From an uncultured Bacilli bacterium (lineage in GTDB: Bacteria > Bacillota_I > Bacilli_A > RF39 > UBA660), in the NCBI GenBank assembly GCA_934167465.1, contig CAKPKR010000003.1:1-64000 (forward strand): a stretch of 64,000 nucleotides of DNA, written 5' to 3'. Each line of letters begins with the position of its first letter. Within the stretch, counting starts at the first letter, position 1. A program made the position numbers and the translations under genes. The notes under the pieces were generated by a model. The model worked only from the letters and a program-made list of their open reading frames with translations, had not been told where the DNA came from and ran no database searches. Positions 7,058 through 15,211 of this stretch are shown here, piece after piece.

Positions 7058-9196
7058 ATGAAAAAAATATTTGAATTAGATTTTAGGGGAAGAAAATTAG
7101 TAGTAGAACATGGAGAACTTGCCAAACAAGCTCATGGTGCTGTTTTAGTAAGATATGGAGATACAGTTATACTATCAACAGCAGTAGTATCTAAAAATGC
7201 GAATATTCTATCAGACTTTTTCCCATTAATGGTACTATATCAAGAAAAATTATACTCAGTTGGTAAAATACCAGGTGGATTTATAAAAAGAGAAGGTCGT
7301 CCAACAGATGCTGCAACTTTAGCAGCTCGTATGATAGATAGACCTATGAGACCAATGTTTCCAAGTGATTTCAGAAATGAGGTTCAAGTGGTAAACACAG
7401 TATTATCAGTAGATAATGATTATTCACCAGAACTTACTGCTATGTTTGGATCAAGTTTATGTACAAGCATATCAAAAATACCATTTGATGGACCAATAGC
7501 TGGTGTAAAAGTAGGTAGAATTGATGGCGAATTTATTATCAATCCAACTCCAGATCAACTAGAGGTATCTGATATTGACTTAACAGTTGCAGGAACTAAA
7601 TATGCTATAAATATGGTTGAAGCTGGTTCTAAAGAAGTATCAGAAGAAGATATGTTAGAAGCATTAATGTTTGGTCATGAAGCAGTTAAAGAGTTATGTG
7701 AGTTCCAAGAAAAAATCATCGATGAAATTGGTGAAGAAAAAATGGAATATGAAAAACTAGAAATAGAAGATAGTTTAAGAAATGAAATATATGAACTTGC
7801 TGCTTCTAAATTAGATAAAGCAATGCGTATTAAAGAAAAATTAGAAAAATATGCAGCAATAGATGCTGTAAAAGAAGAAGTTGTAAATAAATACACAGAA
7901 GAAAATTCTGAATTAGAAAAAGATGACTTAAATATTTTAATTACTAAAGTTAAATTAGTATTAGAATCCATCGAATATGATATATTTAGATCAATAACAG
8001 TTAATGAAAAAACAAGATCTGATGGTAGAAGTATGACCGAAATAAGACCATTATCAACAGATATAGATTTACTTCCTAGAACTCATGGTAGTGCTTTATT
8101 TACAAGAGGTGAAACTCAAGCGTTAGCTGTAACAACTTTAGGTGCATTAAATGAATATCAAGCCTTAGATGGAATTAGTTTAGAAGCCGAAAAACATTTT
8201 ATGTTACATTATAATTTCCCTCAATTTTCAGTTGGGGAAACTGGTAGATATGGTTCACCAGGTAGAAGAGAAATAGGTCATGGTGCTTTAGGAGAAAGAT
8301 GTTTAAAACAAGTAATGCCTTCTGAAGATGAATTCCCATATACAGTAAGAGTTGTATCAGAAATATTAGAATCTAATGGTTCAAGTAGTCAAGCAACAAT
8401 ATGTGCTGGATGTATGAGTTTAATGGCAGCAGGTGTTCCGATTAAAGCTCCAGTTGCTGGAATTGCTATGGGATTAATCACATCTAAAGATGAAAAAGAA
8501 TATACAATATTAACTGATATTCAAGGTATGGAAGACCACTTAGGTGATATGGACTTCAAAGTAGGAGGAACAAGAAAAGGTATTTGTTCATTACAAATGG
8601 ATATCAAAATTAAAGGAATAACAAAAGAAATTTTAAGAGAAGCTTTAGCGCAAGCTAAACAAGCTCGTATGGAAATATTAGATGTAATGGAAGTACAAAT
8701 AGCTGAACCTCGTAAAGAAGTTTCTAAATATGCACCAAAAACAATGATATTTACAATTGATCCAAACAAAATCAAAGATGTTATTGGTAGAGGTGGAGAA
8801 ACAATCACTAAGATAATTTGCGATGCTTCTAATGTAAATACAGTTACTGATGTAAATGCTGTTAAAGTTGATTTAGCTGATGATGGTAAAGTTACTATTT
8901 ATCATACTGATAAAGAAATAATTGAAAAAACAGCAGAAATGATTAAATCAATTGTTAGAGAAGTAGAAGATAATGTTATTTATAAAGGTAAAGTAGTTAA
9001 AGTAGAAGAATTTGGTTGTTTTGTAGAATTGTGGCCTGGATGTGAAGGATTAGTTCATGTTTCTCAGTTAGCAAACGAAAGAGTAGAAAAACCAAGTGAT
9101 TTAGTTAAAGTTGGCGATGAAATTTTAGTTAAATCATTAGGATATGATAAAAAAGGAAGATTGAATCTTTCAAGAAAAGAAGCATTAAAAGGATAA
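7058..9196 (+). CDS. pnp: Polyribonucleotide nucleotidyltransferase (PNPase)
   Basis: A 712-residue 3'-5' phosphorolytic exoribonuclease, releasing nucleoside diphosphates, and a core of RNA decay. Two RNase PH domains are visible (first with [20 protein letters not shown]; second with [15 protein letters not shown] and [18 protein letters not shown]). The all-helical linker lies at about 240-300. A KH domain ([12 protein letters not shown]) and an S1 domain ([17 protein letters not shown] to [11 protein letters not shown]) close the protein. Length is normal. GAGGAGG precedes ATG 7058. A terminator overlaps the stop. Confidence 0.98.
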   Translation: MKKIFELDFRGRKLVVEHGELAKQAHGAVLVRYGDTVILSTAVVSKNANILSDFFPLMVLYQEKLYSVGKIPGGFIKREGRPTDAATLAARMIDRPMRPMFPSDFRNEVQVVNTVLSVDNDYSPELTAMFGSSLCTSISKIPFDGPIAGVKVGRIDGEFIINPTPDQLEVSDIDLTVAGTKYAINMVEAGSKEVSEEDMLEALMFGHEAVKELCEFQEKIIDEIGEEKMEYEKLEIEDSLRNEIYELAASKLDKAMRIKEKLEKYAAIDAVKEEVVNKYTEENSELEKDDLNILITKVKLVLESIEYDIFRSITVNEKTRSDGRSMTEIRPLSTDIDLLPRTHGSALFTRGETQALAVTTLGALNEYQALDGISLEAEKHFMLHYNFPQFSVGETGRYGSPGRREIGHGALGERCLKQVMPSEDEFPYTVRVVSEILESNGSSSQATICAGCMSLMAAGVPIKAPVAGIAMGLITSKDEKEYTILTDIQGMEDHLGDMDFKVGGTRKGICSLQMDIKIKGITKEILREALAQAKQARMEILDVMEVQIAEPRKEVSKYAPKTMIFTIDPNKIKDVIGRGGETITKIICDASNVNTVTDVNAVKVDLADDGKVTIYHTDKEIIEKTAEMIKSIVREVEDNVIYKGKVVKVEEFGCFVELWPGCEGLVHVSQLANERVEKPSDLVKVGDEILVKSLGYDKKGRLNLSRKEALKG

Positions 9197-9216
9197 TATA
9201 TCCTTTTTCTTTACAT
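9188..9216 (+). terminator. Rho-independent terminator after pnp
   Basis: AAAGGATA pairs with TATCCTTT, followed by TTCTTT. The stem overlaps the pnp stop codon. Confidence 0.7.
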
Positions 9217-9257
9217 TTTTATAGATTTTAATTATAATAATGGCATAGAGGTGCAGT

Positions 9258-10373
9258 ATGAAAAAAAGATACTTGTTTTTAATAATTTTTATAATAATAT
9301 TGTTGATACCTATAATAGTTATCAATATACCAAAAAAAGAAATAAAACCAATTGTTACTAATAATACTAATAGTTTTATCAAGAAAAATATTAAGCTAAA
9401 TTCTAATGATGACATTAATGTTAATGATTTTATTATTGATTTAAAACATAGTACTAATAGTTTATTTAATAATAATTTAGATGTATTTAAAGATTGGAAA
9501 TTAAAAATTACTGATTGTTTTAATAATGAAGTTAAATTAACAACTATTTATCTAGATGAAAGTAATTCAGTTATTTCTAAAGAAGAGGCAATTATAAATG
9601 ATGAATTAAAAGAAGGTATAAAAGAAAAAAATATTTTACCTAAATCAGGAAAATATAATGTTCAAATAACTAATAATAAAAATAAATTTAATACAACAAT
9701 TACAATTATTGATAATGAAAAACCAATTTTAAAACTAAAAGAAATAACTATTAAAGAAGGAGAAGAAGTTAATATTAATTCATTTATAGAAAGTTGTACG
9801 GATAATAGTTATAGTTGTTCCAATTTAAAATTAACTAATTATGAAAAATTACCAACTGAAATTGGTGAATATGAATTAGAATTTGTAATTCAAGATATAA
9901 ATGGAAATATAAGTGACCCTGTTAAGACAAAATTTAAAATTGAAAGTAAATATTCTTATACACCTAGTTACTCAAATGATAACTATACCCCAGCTCAAAA
10001 TTCTTATGATAGAAGTAATCCAATAGTTAATAAAGCTCTTTCATTAGTAGGTTCATCTGGACTTTGTAGTGAGATAGCAGAAGCATCAATAAATACTATT
10101 GGTAAAACAGCTTGGTTAGAAGAAAATTTTGGAGGAATTACACTTCATTCTTTAACACCAGAAAATTTCCTAAAAATAGGCTATGAAGTTGGAATTAATT
10201 CAGTTCAACCTGGTGATATTTTATATTATGCAAATGGTGGCTTCGGTAGTTCACATGTTGCTATATATATTGGTAATGGTAATGCAGTTCATGGTAATTT
10301 TAATGGAATAACTGTTATCTATTCAATGTATGTTCCAGGTGCATCTAATCCTAGAGTAATTAGAATAAATTAA
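9258..10373 (+). CDS. Secreted cell-wall peptidase with NlpC/P60-like C-terminus
   Basis: A 371-residue protein. Residues 5-23 form a hydrophobic anchor or signal. A long Asn- and Lys-rich extracellular region follows, with a bacterial Ig-like segment at about 150-225 (DNEKPILKLKEITIKEGEEVNINSFI to GEYELEFVIQDINGN). A Ser/Tyr-rich linker leads to a cysteine peptidase-like domain from about 255: a possible nucleophile C in SSGLCSEIA, then VQPGDILYYA and SSHVAIYIGNGNAVHG with the His. Such enzymes cut peptidoglycan stem peptides. Assignment to NlpC/P60 rather than CHAP is a judgement. It is a single gene between two terminators. Confidence 0.75.
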   Translation: MKKRYLFLIIFIIILLIPIIVINIPKKEIKPIVTNNTNSFIKKNIKLNSNDDINVNDFIIDLKHSTNSLFNNNLDVFKDWKLKITDCFNNEVKLTTIYLDESNSVISKEEAIINDELKEGIKEKNILPKSGKYNVQITNNKNKFNTTITIIDNEKPILKLKEITIKEGEEVNINSFIESCTDNSYSCSNLKLTNYEKLPTEIGEYELEFVIQDINGNISDPVKTKFKIESKYSYTPSYSNDNYTPAQNSYDRSNPIVNKALSLVGSSGLCSEIAEASINTIGKTAWLEENFGGITLHSLTPENFLKIGYEVGINSVQPGDILYYANGGFGSSHVAIYIGNGNAVHGNFNGITVIYSMYVPGASNPRVIRIN

Positions 10374-10389
10374 AAAAATTATTTAAATC

Positions 10390-10416
10390 GACATATTTTA
10401 ATATGTCTTTTTTTTT
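10390..10416 (+). terminator. Rho-independent terminator
   Basis: GACATAT and ATATGTC form the stem, followed by nine T. Confidence 0.8.
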
Positions 10417-10436
10417 ATAATAAAAATGGTGATAAT

Positions 10437-11219
10437 ATGAAAATATATTTAGATATGATATTTATGCTTAATTTTTGTTTTGATTTTATATTATTATTAA
10501 GTGTATCAATCGTATTAAGAAGAAATATTAGTATTAAAAGATTACTGTTAGGCTCCACTTTAGGTGGATTAAGCATATTTGTATTATTTATGAAAATAAA
10601 TAGTTTTGAGCTTTTTTTGATTAAATTTGTAATTAGTTTGTTGATGTTACTAGTAACATTTAAATATAAAGATTTAAAATATACATTAAGAAATTTAGGA
10701 TTTCTATACATTAACAGTATTCTTTTGGGTGGATTCTTATATTTTTTAAACATCCAGTTCTCGTACAAACAAGAAGGGTTAGTATTCTATCACAATGGAT
10801 TATCAATTAATTTTATATTTTTAATCATAATTTCACCAATAATAATATATATTTATATAAGACAAGCTAAGTCTTTGAAAAATACTTACTCTTTATATCA
10901 TAAAGTAAATATATATTTTAATAATAAGGTATATAAAGTAAATGGATTTTTAGATACCGGAAACAAACTAAAAGATCCAATTACAAATAAGCCAGTAATA
11001 ATATTAAAAGATAATATAATAAAAAATATAAATGATTATTATCTAATTCCATATACAACAATAAAAGAAAATGGATTAATAAAATGTATAAAAGTAGACA
11101 AAATTGAAATTAGTGATGTTGGTATTAAAGAAAATGTATTAGTTGGATTTATAAAAAATTTAAAAATGGAAGGAATAGATTGTATTTTAAATACAACTAT
11201 AATGGAGGGAAAATGTTAA
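10437..11219 (+). CDS. spoIIGA: Sigma-E processing peptidase SpoIIGA
   Basis: A 260-residue membrane aspartic protease that cuts the pro-sequence of sigma-E in the mother cell after polar septation. Five hydrophobic segments fill residues 1-150 (for example MIFMLNFCFDFILLLSVSIVL). A cytoplasmic protease domain follows with the active aspartate D173 in GFLDTGNKL. The gene overlaps sigE by seven bases, the classical operon. ATG follows GGTGATAAT. Length is a little below the Bacillus protein. Together with sigE it is strong evidence that the organism sporulates or descends recently from spore formers. Confidence 0.92.
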   Translation: MKIYLDMIFMLNFCFDFILLLSVSIVLRRNISIKRLLLGSTLGGLSIFVLFMKINSFELFLIKFVISLLMLLVTFKYKDLKYTLRNLGFLYINSILLGGFLYFLNIQFSYKQEGLVFYHNGLSINFIFLIIISPIIIYIYIRQAKSLKNTYSLYHKVNIYFNNKVYKVNGFLDTGNKLKDPITNKPVIILKDNIIKNINDYYLIPYTTIKENGLIKCIKVDKIEISDVGIKENVLVGFIKNLKMEGIDCILNTTIMEGKC

Positions 11220-11905
11220 AGAAATTATTATATAAAATATTAAGATATTTTAGAGATGAGAATAATATGTTTTTTATTGGTAGTACAGATAAACTGCCAG
11301 AACCACTTTCAAAAGAAGATGAAGTTTATTATGTAACAAAATCTATGGATGGTGATGAATATGCCAGAAGTAAATTAATAGAACATAATTTAAGATTAGT
11401 TGTTTTCTTATCTAAAAAATATGAAAATACAGGAGTTGATTTAGAAGATTTAGTAAGTATTGGAACAATAGGTTTAATAAAAGGTGTAAATACATATAAA
11501 TTAGATAAAAATATTAAGTTAGCAACTTATGCCTCTCGTTGTATAGATAATGAAATATTAATGTTCTTAAGAAAGAATAAAAAAAGAAGAACTGAAATTT
11601 CTTTTGAGGATAGTTTGAGTTATGATTCAGAAGGGAATGAATTACATTTAGAAGATATACTTGGAACTGAACCTGATATAGTAACAAAAGGAATTGAAAA
11701 AGAAAATGAAAAAAAATTATTAAGTATGGAAATTAGTAAATTGAATGCTAGAGACAAACAGATAATGACTTTGAGATATGGATTAAATAATAATGAAGAA
11801 ATGACTCAAAAAGATGTGGCAAATGTTTTAGGAATAAGTCAAAGTTATATTTCGAGAATTGAAAAAAAGGTTATTAGAAAATTAAAAGGTTTGATCAAAA
11901 TGTAA
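11213..11905 (+). CDS. sigE: Sporulation sigma factor SigE
   Basis: A 230-residue sigma-70 family factor that directs mother-cell transcription early in sporulation. The first 25 or so residues (basic, with MLKKLLYKILRYF) look like the inhibitory pro-sequence, followed by FIGSTDKLPEPLSKEDE, the region where SpoIIGA cuts. Region 2 includes LIEHNLRLVVFLSKKYENTG and DLVSIGTIGLIKGVNTYK; region 4 has LRYGLNNNEEMTQKDVANVLGISQSYISRIEKK as a helix-turn-helix. ATG 11213 is preceded by GGAGGG within the end of spoIIGA. Confidence 0.95.
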   Translation: MLKKLLYKILRYFRDENNMFFIGSTDKLPEPLSKEDEVYYVTKSMDGDEYARSKLIEHNLRLVVFLSKKYENTGVDLEDLVSIGTIGLIKGVNTYKLDKNIKLATYASRCIDNEILMFLRKNKKRRTEISFEDSLSYDSEGNELHLEDILGTEPDIVTKGIEKENEKKLLSMEISKLNARDKQIMTLRYGLNNNEEMTQKDVANVLGISQSYISRIEKKVIRKLKGLIKM

Positions 11906-11981
11906 GTAAGTAATTCCTTTTTTTGTATTGTTTTTTTTAATGTTTATAATAATAAAAAGATGTAAATAAAAAAATGATGTC

Positions 11982-12011
11982 TTGCAATATGTAATATATT
12001 TATTATATAAT
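11982..12011 (+). promoter_or_regulatory. Pilin-class promoter (TTGCAA, spacer 18)
   Basis: TTGCAA (11982-11987), 18-bp spacer, TATAAT (12006-12011). The same promoter and leader, AGAAAGGTAGTAGTGAAG, occur at 12989 and 52616 before the two pilin-like genes. Confidence 0.8.
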
Positions 12012-12038
12012 AAAATAGAAAGGTAGTAGTGAAGTAGT

Positions 12039-12908
12039 ATGAAAAAAATGTTAAGAAGCAGAATTTTTTTGGTAATAGTAACATTAATAATAGGAATAAG
12101 TGGAACATTATATGCAGCAAACTCATATAACGCAAATGCTATTGTTTATAATTCAAGTGATGGAACAAGTAAAAATGTAAATGAAGCTTTGAATGATTTA
12201 TATACAAAAAGTAAAAAAGAATATTATGTAAATGGATTAGTAGCATATTATAATCCTGTAACAGGATCAAAATGTAAAGTAAGCGAAGCAACATCAAATA
12301 CAAATAGCAAAGGAACATATACAGAGGTAAAAACAGGATGTATGAAATGGTATATTTTTAAAGAAGATTTTGATAATTATACAATGATATTAGATCACAA
12401 TACTACTGCAAGAATAAAATGGAATGATAATAATGTAAATGTATCTTATGAAAATAGCAATATTAAAGCCGAAGTAGATAAGTTAGTAAGTGTCTCAAAA
12501 TGGAAAAATACTCCTAGATTAATTACAGCAAATGAATTATCCAAAATAACAAATAATTCAACTTTTAATGATTCAGTTGAAAATAATTGGTATTTTTTTG
12601 ATAGTAATAGTCATAATCAAACTGCTACATCAAAGGGTGCAAGCACTTATTCTTGGCTATATGATTATACATCTTCTTGTTCAAGTTGGGGATGTAATGT
12701 GGAAGATAATAATTATTATACTGGCGTTGGTACATCAGGAACTGGTTATTTTTATGGATATTGGACATCAACAACAAGGGGAACAGCTGGTGCTGGATAT
12801 GCTGTTTGGGATGTTTTCCATCATGGTAATTTAGATGGTGGTGATGCTAATTATGATGCACGTGGTATTCGCCCAGTTATAACAATTTCAAAAACAATAT
12901 TAAAATAA
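12039..12908 (+). CDS. Chimeric family member with pilin-class promoter
   Basis: A 289-residue protein. Residues 1-56 are the export and linker module of the poly-G family (SRIFLVIVTLIIG..SGTLYAA, then SSDGTSKNVNEALNDLY). The rest differs: a region with YYVNGLVAYYNPVTGSKC, LITANELSKI and ending YFYGYWTST...GIRPVITI, a layout seen in secreted proteins with a C-type-lectin or sulfatase-modifying-like fold (low certainty). It has no poly-G tract. Its promoter and leader match those of the pilin-like genes at 13046 and 52673. The purine site AGAAAGG is 15 bases before the ATG, an unusually long gap conserved in all three. Confidence 0.7.
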   Translation: MKKMLRSRIFLVIVTLIIGISGTLYAANSYNANAIVYNSSDGTSKNVNEALNDLYTKSKKEYYVNGLVAYYNPVTGSKCKVSEATSNTNSKGTYTEVKTGCMKWYIFKEDFDNYTMILDHNTTARIKWNDNNVNVSYENSNIKAEVDKLVSVSKWKNTPRLITANELSKITNNSTFNDSVENNWYFFDSNSHNQTATSKGASTYSWLYDYTSSCSSWGCNVEDNNYYTGVGTSGTGYFYGYWTSTTRGTAGAGYAVWDVFHHGNLDGGDANYDARGIRPVITISKTILK

Positions 12909-12927
12909 GGAAGTAATTCCTTTTTTT
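12908..12927 (+). terminator. Short hairpin terminator
   Basis: AGGAA and TTCCT around GTAA, followed by T7. Confidence 0.6.
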
Positions 12928-12988
12928 GTATTCTTTTTCTAATAATAGTTATACTAATAAAAAAAGATGTAAATAAAAAAATATTGTC

Positions 12989-13018
12989 TTGCAAAAAGTA
13001 ATACAATTAATGTATAAT
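12989..13018 (+). promoter_or_regulatory. Pilin-class promoter (TTGCAA, spacer 18)
   Basis: TTGCAA (12989-12994), 18-bp spacer, TATAAT (13013-13018), followed by the conserved leader GAAAGGTAGTAGTGAAGTAG. Confidence 0.8.
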
Positions 13019-13045
13019 TGAATAGAAAGGTAGTAGTGAAGTAGT

Positions 13046-14689
13046 ATGAAAAAAGGATTTACATTAATAGAATTATTGGCAGTAATAGTGATATTGGCAG
13101 TAATAGCATTAATCGCAACACCAATAATATTAAATGTAATAGAAGAATCAAAAAAGGGAGCCGCTGAACAATCAGTAATCGGATATGTAAACGGAATAGA
13201 GAATAATGTTTTAGTATCAGAATTGGATAATAGTTCTATAGAAGATGGAAGTTACAATATAAATGAAATAGAAGTAGAAGTAAAAGGAAATAAACCTGAT
13301 AGTGGGAATATAACAATAGAAAAAGGAATAGTAGTAGATGCAGTAATGTGTATGAGTGGATATAAAGTAATATATTCAAATAGTAAAGCGGAAGTCCAAG
13401 GAAAATGTGAAGGAAATCTAGTATATAGTGAAGGTATTTTAAATGGAACAGATCCAGTATTAGGTGAAAATATGATACCAGTAACAATAGAAAAAGATGG
13501 AACAGTAAAATATGCAGATATAAATAAGAAATGGTATAGTTATGGAAATAAAGAATGGGCAAATGCAGTAATATTAAATACAAGTAATAGTTATAATGTA
13601 GGAGATATAATACCAGAAAGTGAAATAGAATCATATTTTGTGTGGATACCAAGATATAGATATAAATTATTTAATGTAGATAATACAAGTAAAGATTCAA
13701 AAACATATACAAATTATAAAGATATACCAAGTAAAGCAGAGGAAATAGAAATAGTATTTGAAAATAAAGAAACAAAAATAAGTAACGGAAATAAAAATGG
13801 TGAATATTTAATGCATCCAGCTTTTACATCATTTGAAAGTAATGGAATGTGGGTAGGAAAATTTGAAACAGGATATAAAGGAGCAACAACTACTTCAACA
13901 GCTCAAGTAAACTCAAATGATTCTACAAAAGTAATAGTTAAACCAAACGTTTATAGTTGGAGAAGTATAACAGTAGGAAATATCTTTTTAACAAGTTATA
14001 ATTATAAAAGAGATTTGGATTCACATATGATGAAGAATACCGAATGGGGAGCAGTAGCATATCTTTCACATTCAAAATATGGAATAAATAGTGAAGTAAG
14101 AATAAATAATAATAGTGCACATATAACAGGTTATGCAAAGACTGAACAACCAACTTGTGGTTGGACAAATAGTAATGAAGAATGTAATAAGTTTGAAAGT
14201 ACGGCTTTAAATCAAGATGGAACATATACAAAAAGATATAATACCGAAATTGGATATTTAGCAAGTACAACAGGAAATATAACCGGAATCTATGATATGA
14301 GTGGCGGATCTAATGAATATATGGCAGCCTATATGGCAGGACAACTAGGAAATAGTGGACTAATACCAACCGATTATGATTCAAAATATTTTAATGTATA
14401 TAATTCATCAAGTACAGTAACAAGTTATCAATATCGCATCTTAGGAGATGCAACTGGAGAAATGGGACCATTTACAAATTTAAAATCAAGTGGAAGTGAT
14501 GGAGACAAAACCTCATATGCATCAAGTTGGTATGCCGACCGTTCGAACTTTGTTGACTCTGGTAGCCCTTGGTTCAACCGAGGCGGCGATTACGGCCATG
14601 GTGTAGTTGCAGGTCAGTTCAACTTCCTTAGGAGCCCGGGTGGTACTTACAGTTACGTTGGCTTCCGCCTAGTTTTAACACCTCAATAA
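13046..14689 (+). CDS. Type IV pilin-like protein with hypervariable C-terminal domain
   Basis: A 547-residue protein. Residues 1-30 are a type III (prepilin) signal: MKKG then FTLIELLAVIVILAVIAL, with the Glu at mature position 5; cleavage by a prepilin peptidase after G4 is expected. A pilin-like stalk with GAAEQSVIGYVNGIE and a two-Cys region (residues 109-131) follows. A large C-terminal domain contains YFVWIPRYRYKLFN, GIYDMSGGSNEYMAAYMAG and SPWFNRGG...GQFNF...VGFRLV, the pattern of the FGE/C-type-lectin fold used by retroelement target proteins. The last 47 codons differ sharply in composition (see separate entry). It is 548-residue protein 52673's close paralogue. No pilus assembly gene is in the window. 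Confidence 0.88.
   Translation: MKKGFTLIELLAVIVILAVIALIATPIILNVIEESKKGAAEQSVIGYVNGIENNVLVSELDNSSIEDGSYNINEIEVEVKGNKPDSGNITIEKGIVVDAVMCMSGYKVIYSNSKAEVQGKCEGNLVYSEGILNGTDPVLGENMIPVTIEKDGTVKYADINKKWYSYGNKEWANAVILNTSNSYNVGDIIPESEIESYFVWIPRYRYKLFNVDNTSKDSKTYTNYKDIPSKAEEIEIVFENKETKISNGNKNGEYLMHPAFTSFESNGMWVGKFETGYKGATTTSTAQVNSNDSTKVIVKPNVYSWRSITVGNIFLTSYNYKRDLDSHMMKNTEWGAVAYLSHSKYGINSEVRINNNSAHITGYAKTEQPTCGWTNSNEECNKFESTALNQDGTYTKRYNTEIGYLASTTGNITGIYDMSGGSNEYMAAYMAGQLGNSGLIPTDYDSKYFNVYNSSSTVTSYQYRILGDATGEMGPFTNLKSSGSDGDKTSYASSWYADRSNFVDSGSPWFNRGGDYGHGVVAGQFNFLRSPGGTYSYVGFRLVLTPQ
14528..14668 (+). other. Putative variable region (DGR-like) in pilin-like gene 1
   Basis: These 141 bases hold 77 G or C (about 55%) inside a very AT-rich gene. 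They align without gaps to 54158-54298 at an offset of 39630 but differ at 42 positions, 29 of them in codon positions 1 or 2. The conserved frame W-Y-A, NFVDS, PWF-RG, GV-AGQFNF-R, Y-GFR is kept while 20 of 47 residues change. This is the pattern of variable regions in C-type-lectin targets of diversity-generating retroelements. The template and reverse transcriptase are not in the window. Confidence 0.6.
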
Positions 14690-14693
14690 AAAT

Positions 14694-14716
14694 AATGTTT
14701 AAACATTGTTTTTTTC
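14694..14716 (+). terminator. Rho-independent terminator
   Basis: AATGTTTAAACATT palindrome followed by GTTTTTTTC. Confidence 0.7.
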
Positions 14717-14829
14717 TATAAATTTAAAAATTATCAACATTTATTTTTAAATTATATTTAATAAATTTGTCGAAATTTATATGTTAAAAAGTGAATGAAA
14801 AAAAGCAAAAATGTAGTAAAATATAAAGC

Positions 14830-14880
14830 GATATATTTAATTGGTGTTGGTGCATTCCTCCATTATGAGGAGGTGGTATT
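14830..14880 (+). promoter_or_regulatory. Structured leader of toxin-like peptide, copy 1
   Basis: TCCTC (14855-14859) can pair with GAGGA around CATTAT, masking most of the ribosome binding site GAGGAGG. GATATATTTAATTG (14830-14843) can pair along 14 positions, one a G-U, with CAATTAGATATATC at 15027-15040. GCATTCC (14852-14858) can pair with GGAATGT at 15005-15011. Such 5'-3' closure is typical of type I toxin mRNAs. Confidence 0.65.
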
Positions 14881-14958
14881 ATGTCTAAAAGAGAAATTTC
14901 CTTTTTCATTATAATACTTCTATTATTTTTTATAATAATTACTTTATTATATAGATAA
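14881..14958 (+). CDS. Small hydrophobic toxin-like peptide, copy 1
   Basis: A 25-residue peptide: MSKRE followed by a single hydrophobic helix (ISFFIIILLLFFIIITLL) and YR at the end. The charge layout, short basic ends around one membrane helix, is that of membrane-acting type I toxins such as Fst, Ibs or TxpA, though I see no sequence identity to these. A strong site, GAGGAGG, lies 8 bases upstream but is inside a hairpin. Two near-copies are at 26037 and 43767. Toxicity is an inference. Confidence 0.65.
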   Translation: MSKREISFFIIILLLFFIIITLLYR

Positions 14959-14961
14959 TAA

Positions 14962-15071
14962 AATAAGCACTATCACAGGGGGTAGTGCTTTCTAAATACA
15001 ATTTGGAATGTATCTAACTCTATCAACAATTAGATATATCCTTTTTTTATTGTATGAGTAATAACTCATCT
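14962..15071 (-). ncRNA. Putative antisense RNA of toxin-like module, copy 1
   Basis: Transcription from the minus-strand promoter at 15078-15106 would start near 15071, pass a small TGAGTTATTACTCA hairpin and the GGATATATC...ACATTCC hairpin, and stop after GCACTA...TAGTGC. It would overlap the 3' end of the peptide mRNA and not the coding region. Confidence 0.5.
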
Positions 15072-15077
15072 ATATAC

Positions 15078-15106
15078 ATATTAACATTTTTAAAATATTT
15101 TTTCAA
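15078..15106 (-). promoter_or_regulatory. Antisense promoter, copy 1
   Basis: On the minus strand TTGAAA, a 17-bp spacer and TAATAT. The same hexamers and exact 17-bp spacing occur in the other two copies. Confidence 0.7.
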
Positions 15107-15211
15107 TAATATTTTAAAATAATTTATAAATGAAATTTTTTATAATTTAATAAGAAATATTGATATATGTTTTTCATCCATTTTATGGTAAAATAATAAT
15201 TGGTGGTAAGA

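Larger units (their letters stand above)
14766..15106. repeat. Toxin-antitoxin-like module, copy 1
   Basis: First of three copies (also near 25920 and 43650) of a repeat of about 340 bp beginning TTTGTC. Order: weak sense promoter with TAAAAT at 14816-14821, structured leader, 25-codon peptide gene, hairpin with GCACTA/TAGTGC, terminator hairpin and a convergent promoter on the minus strand. The copies differ in many bases, but the hairpins, peptide and promoter are kept. Confidence 0.75.

Noticed and set aside
12650..12900. A third DGR-like variable region in the gene at 12039
   Set aside because: The C-terminus has a YWTST...GIRPV pattern but no jump in GC and no paralogue pair showing clustered replacements.
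13236..14270. Long minus-strand open frames inside the pilin-like gene
   Set aside because: They are Leu/Tyr/His-rich reverse frames of a gene rich in AAT, ATA and GAA codons, with no start signals.
14960..14990. The CACAGGGGG tract in the toxin-like modules as a phase-variable G run
   Set aside because: Only five to six G and placed in a hairpin loop, so the variation is more likely loop drift than switching.
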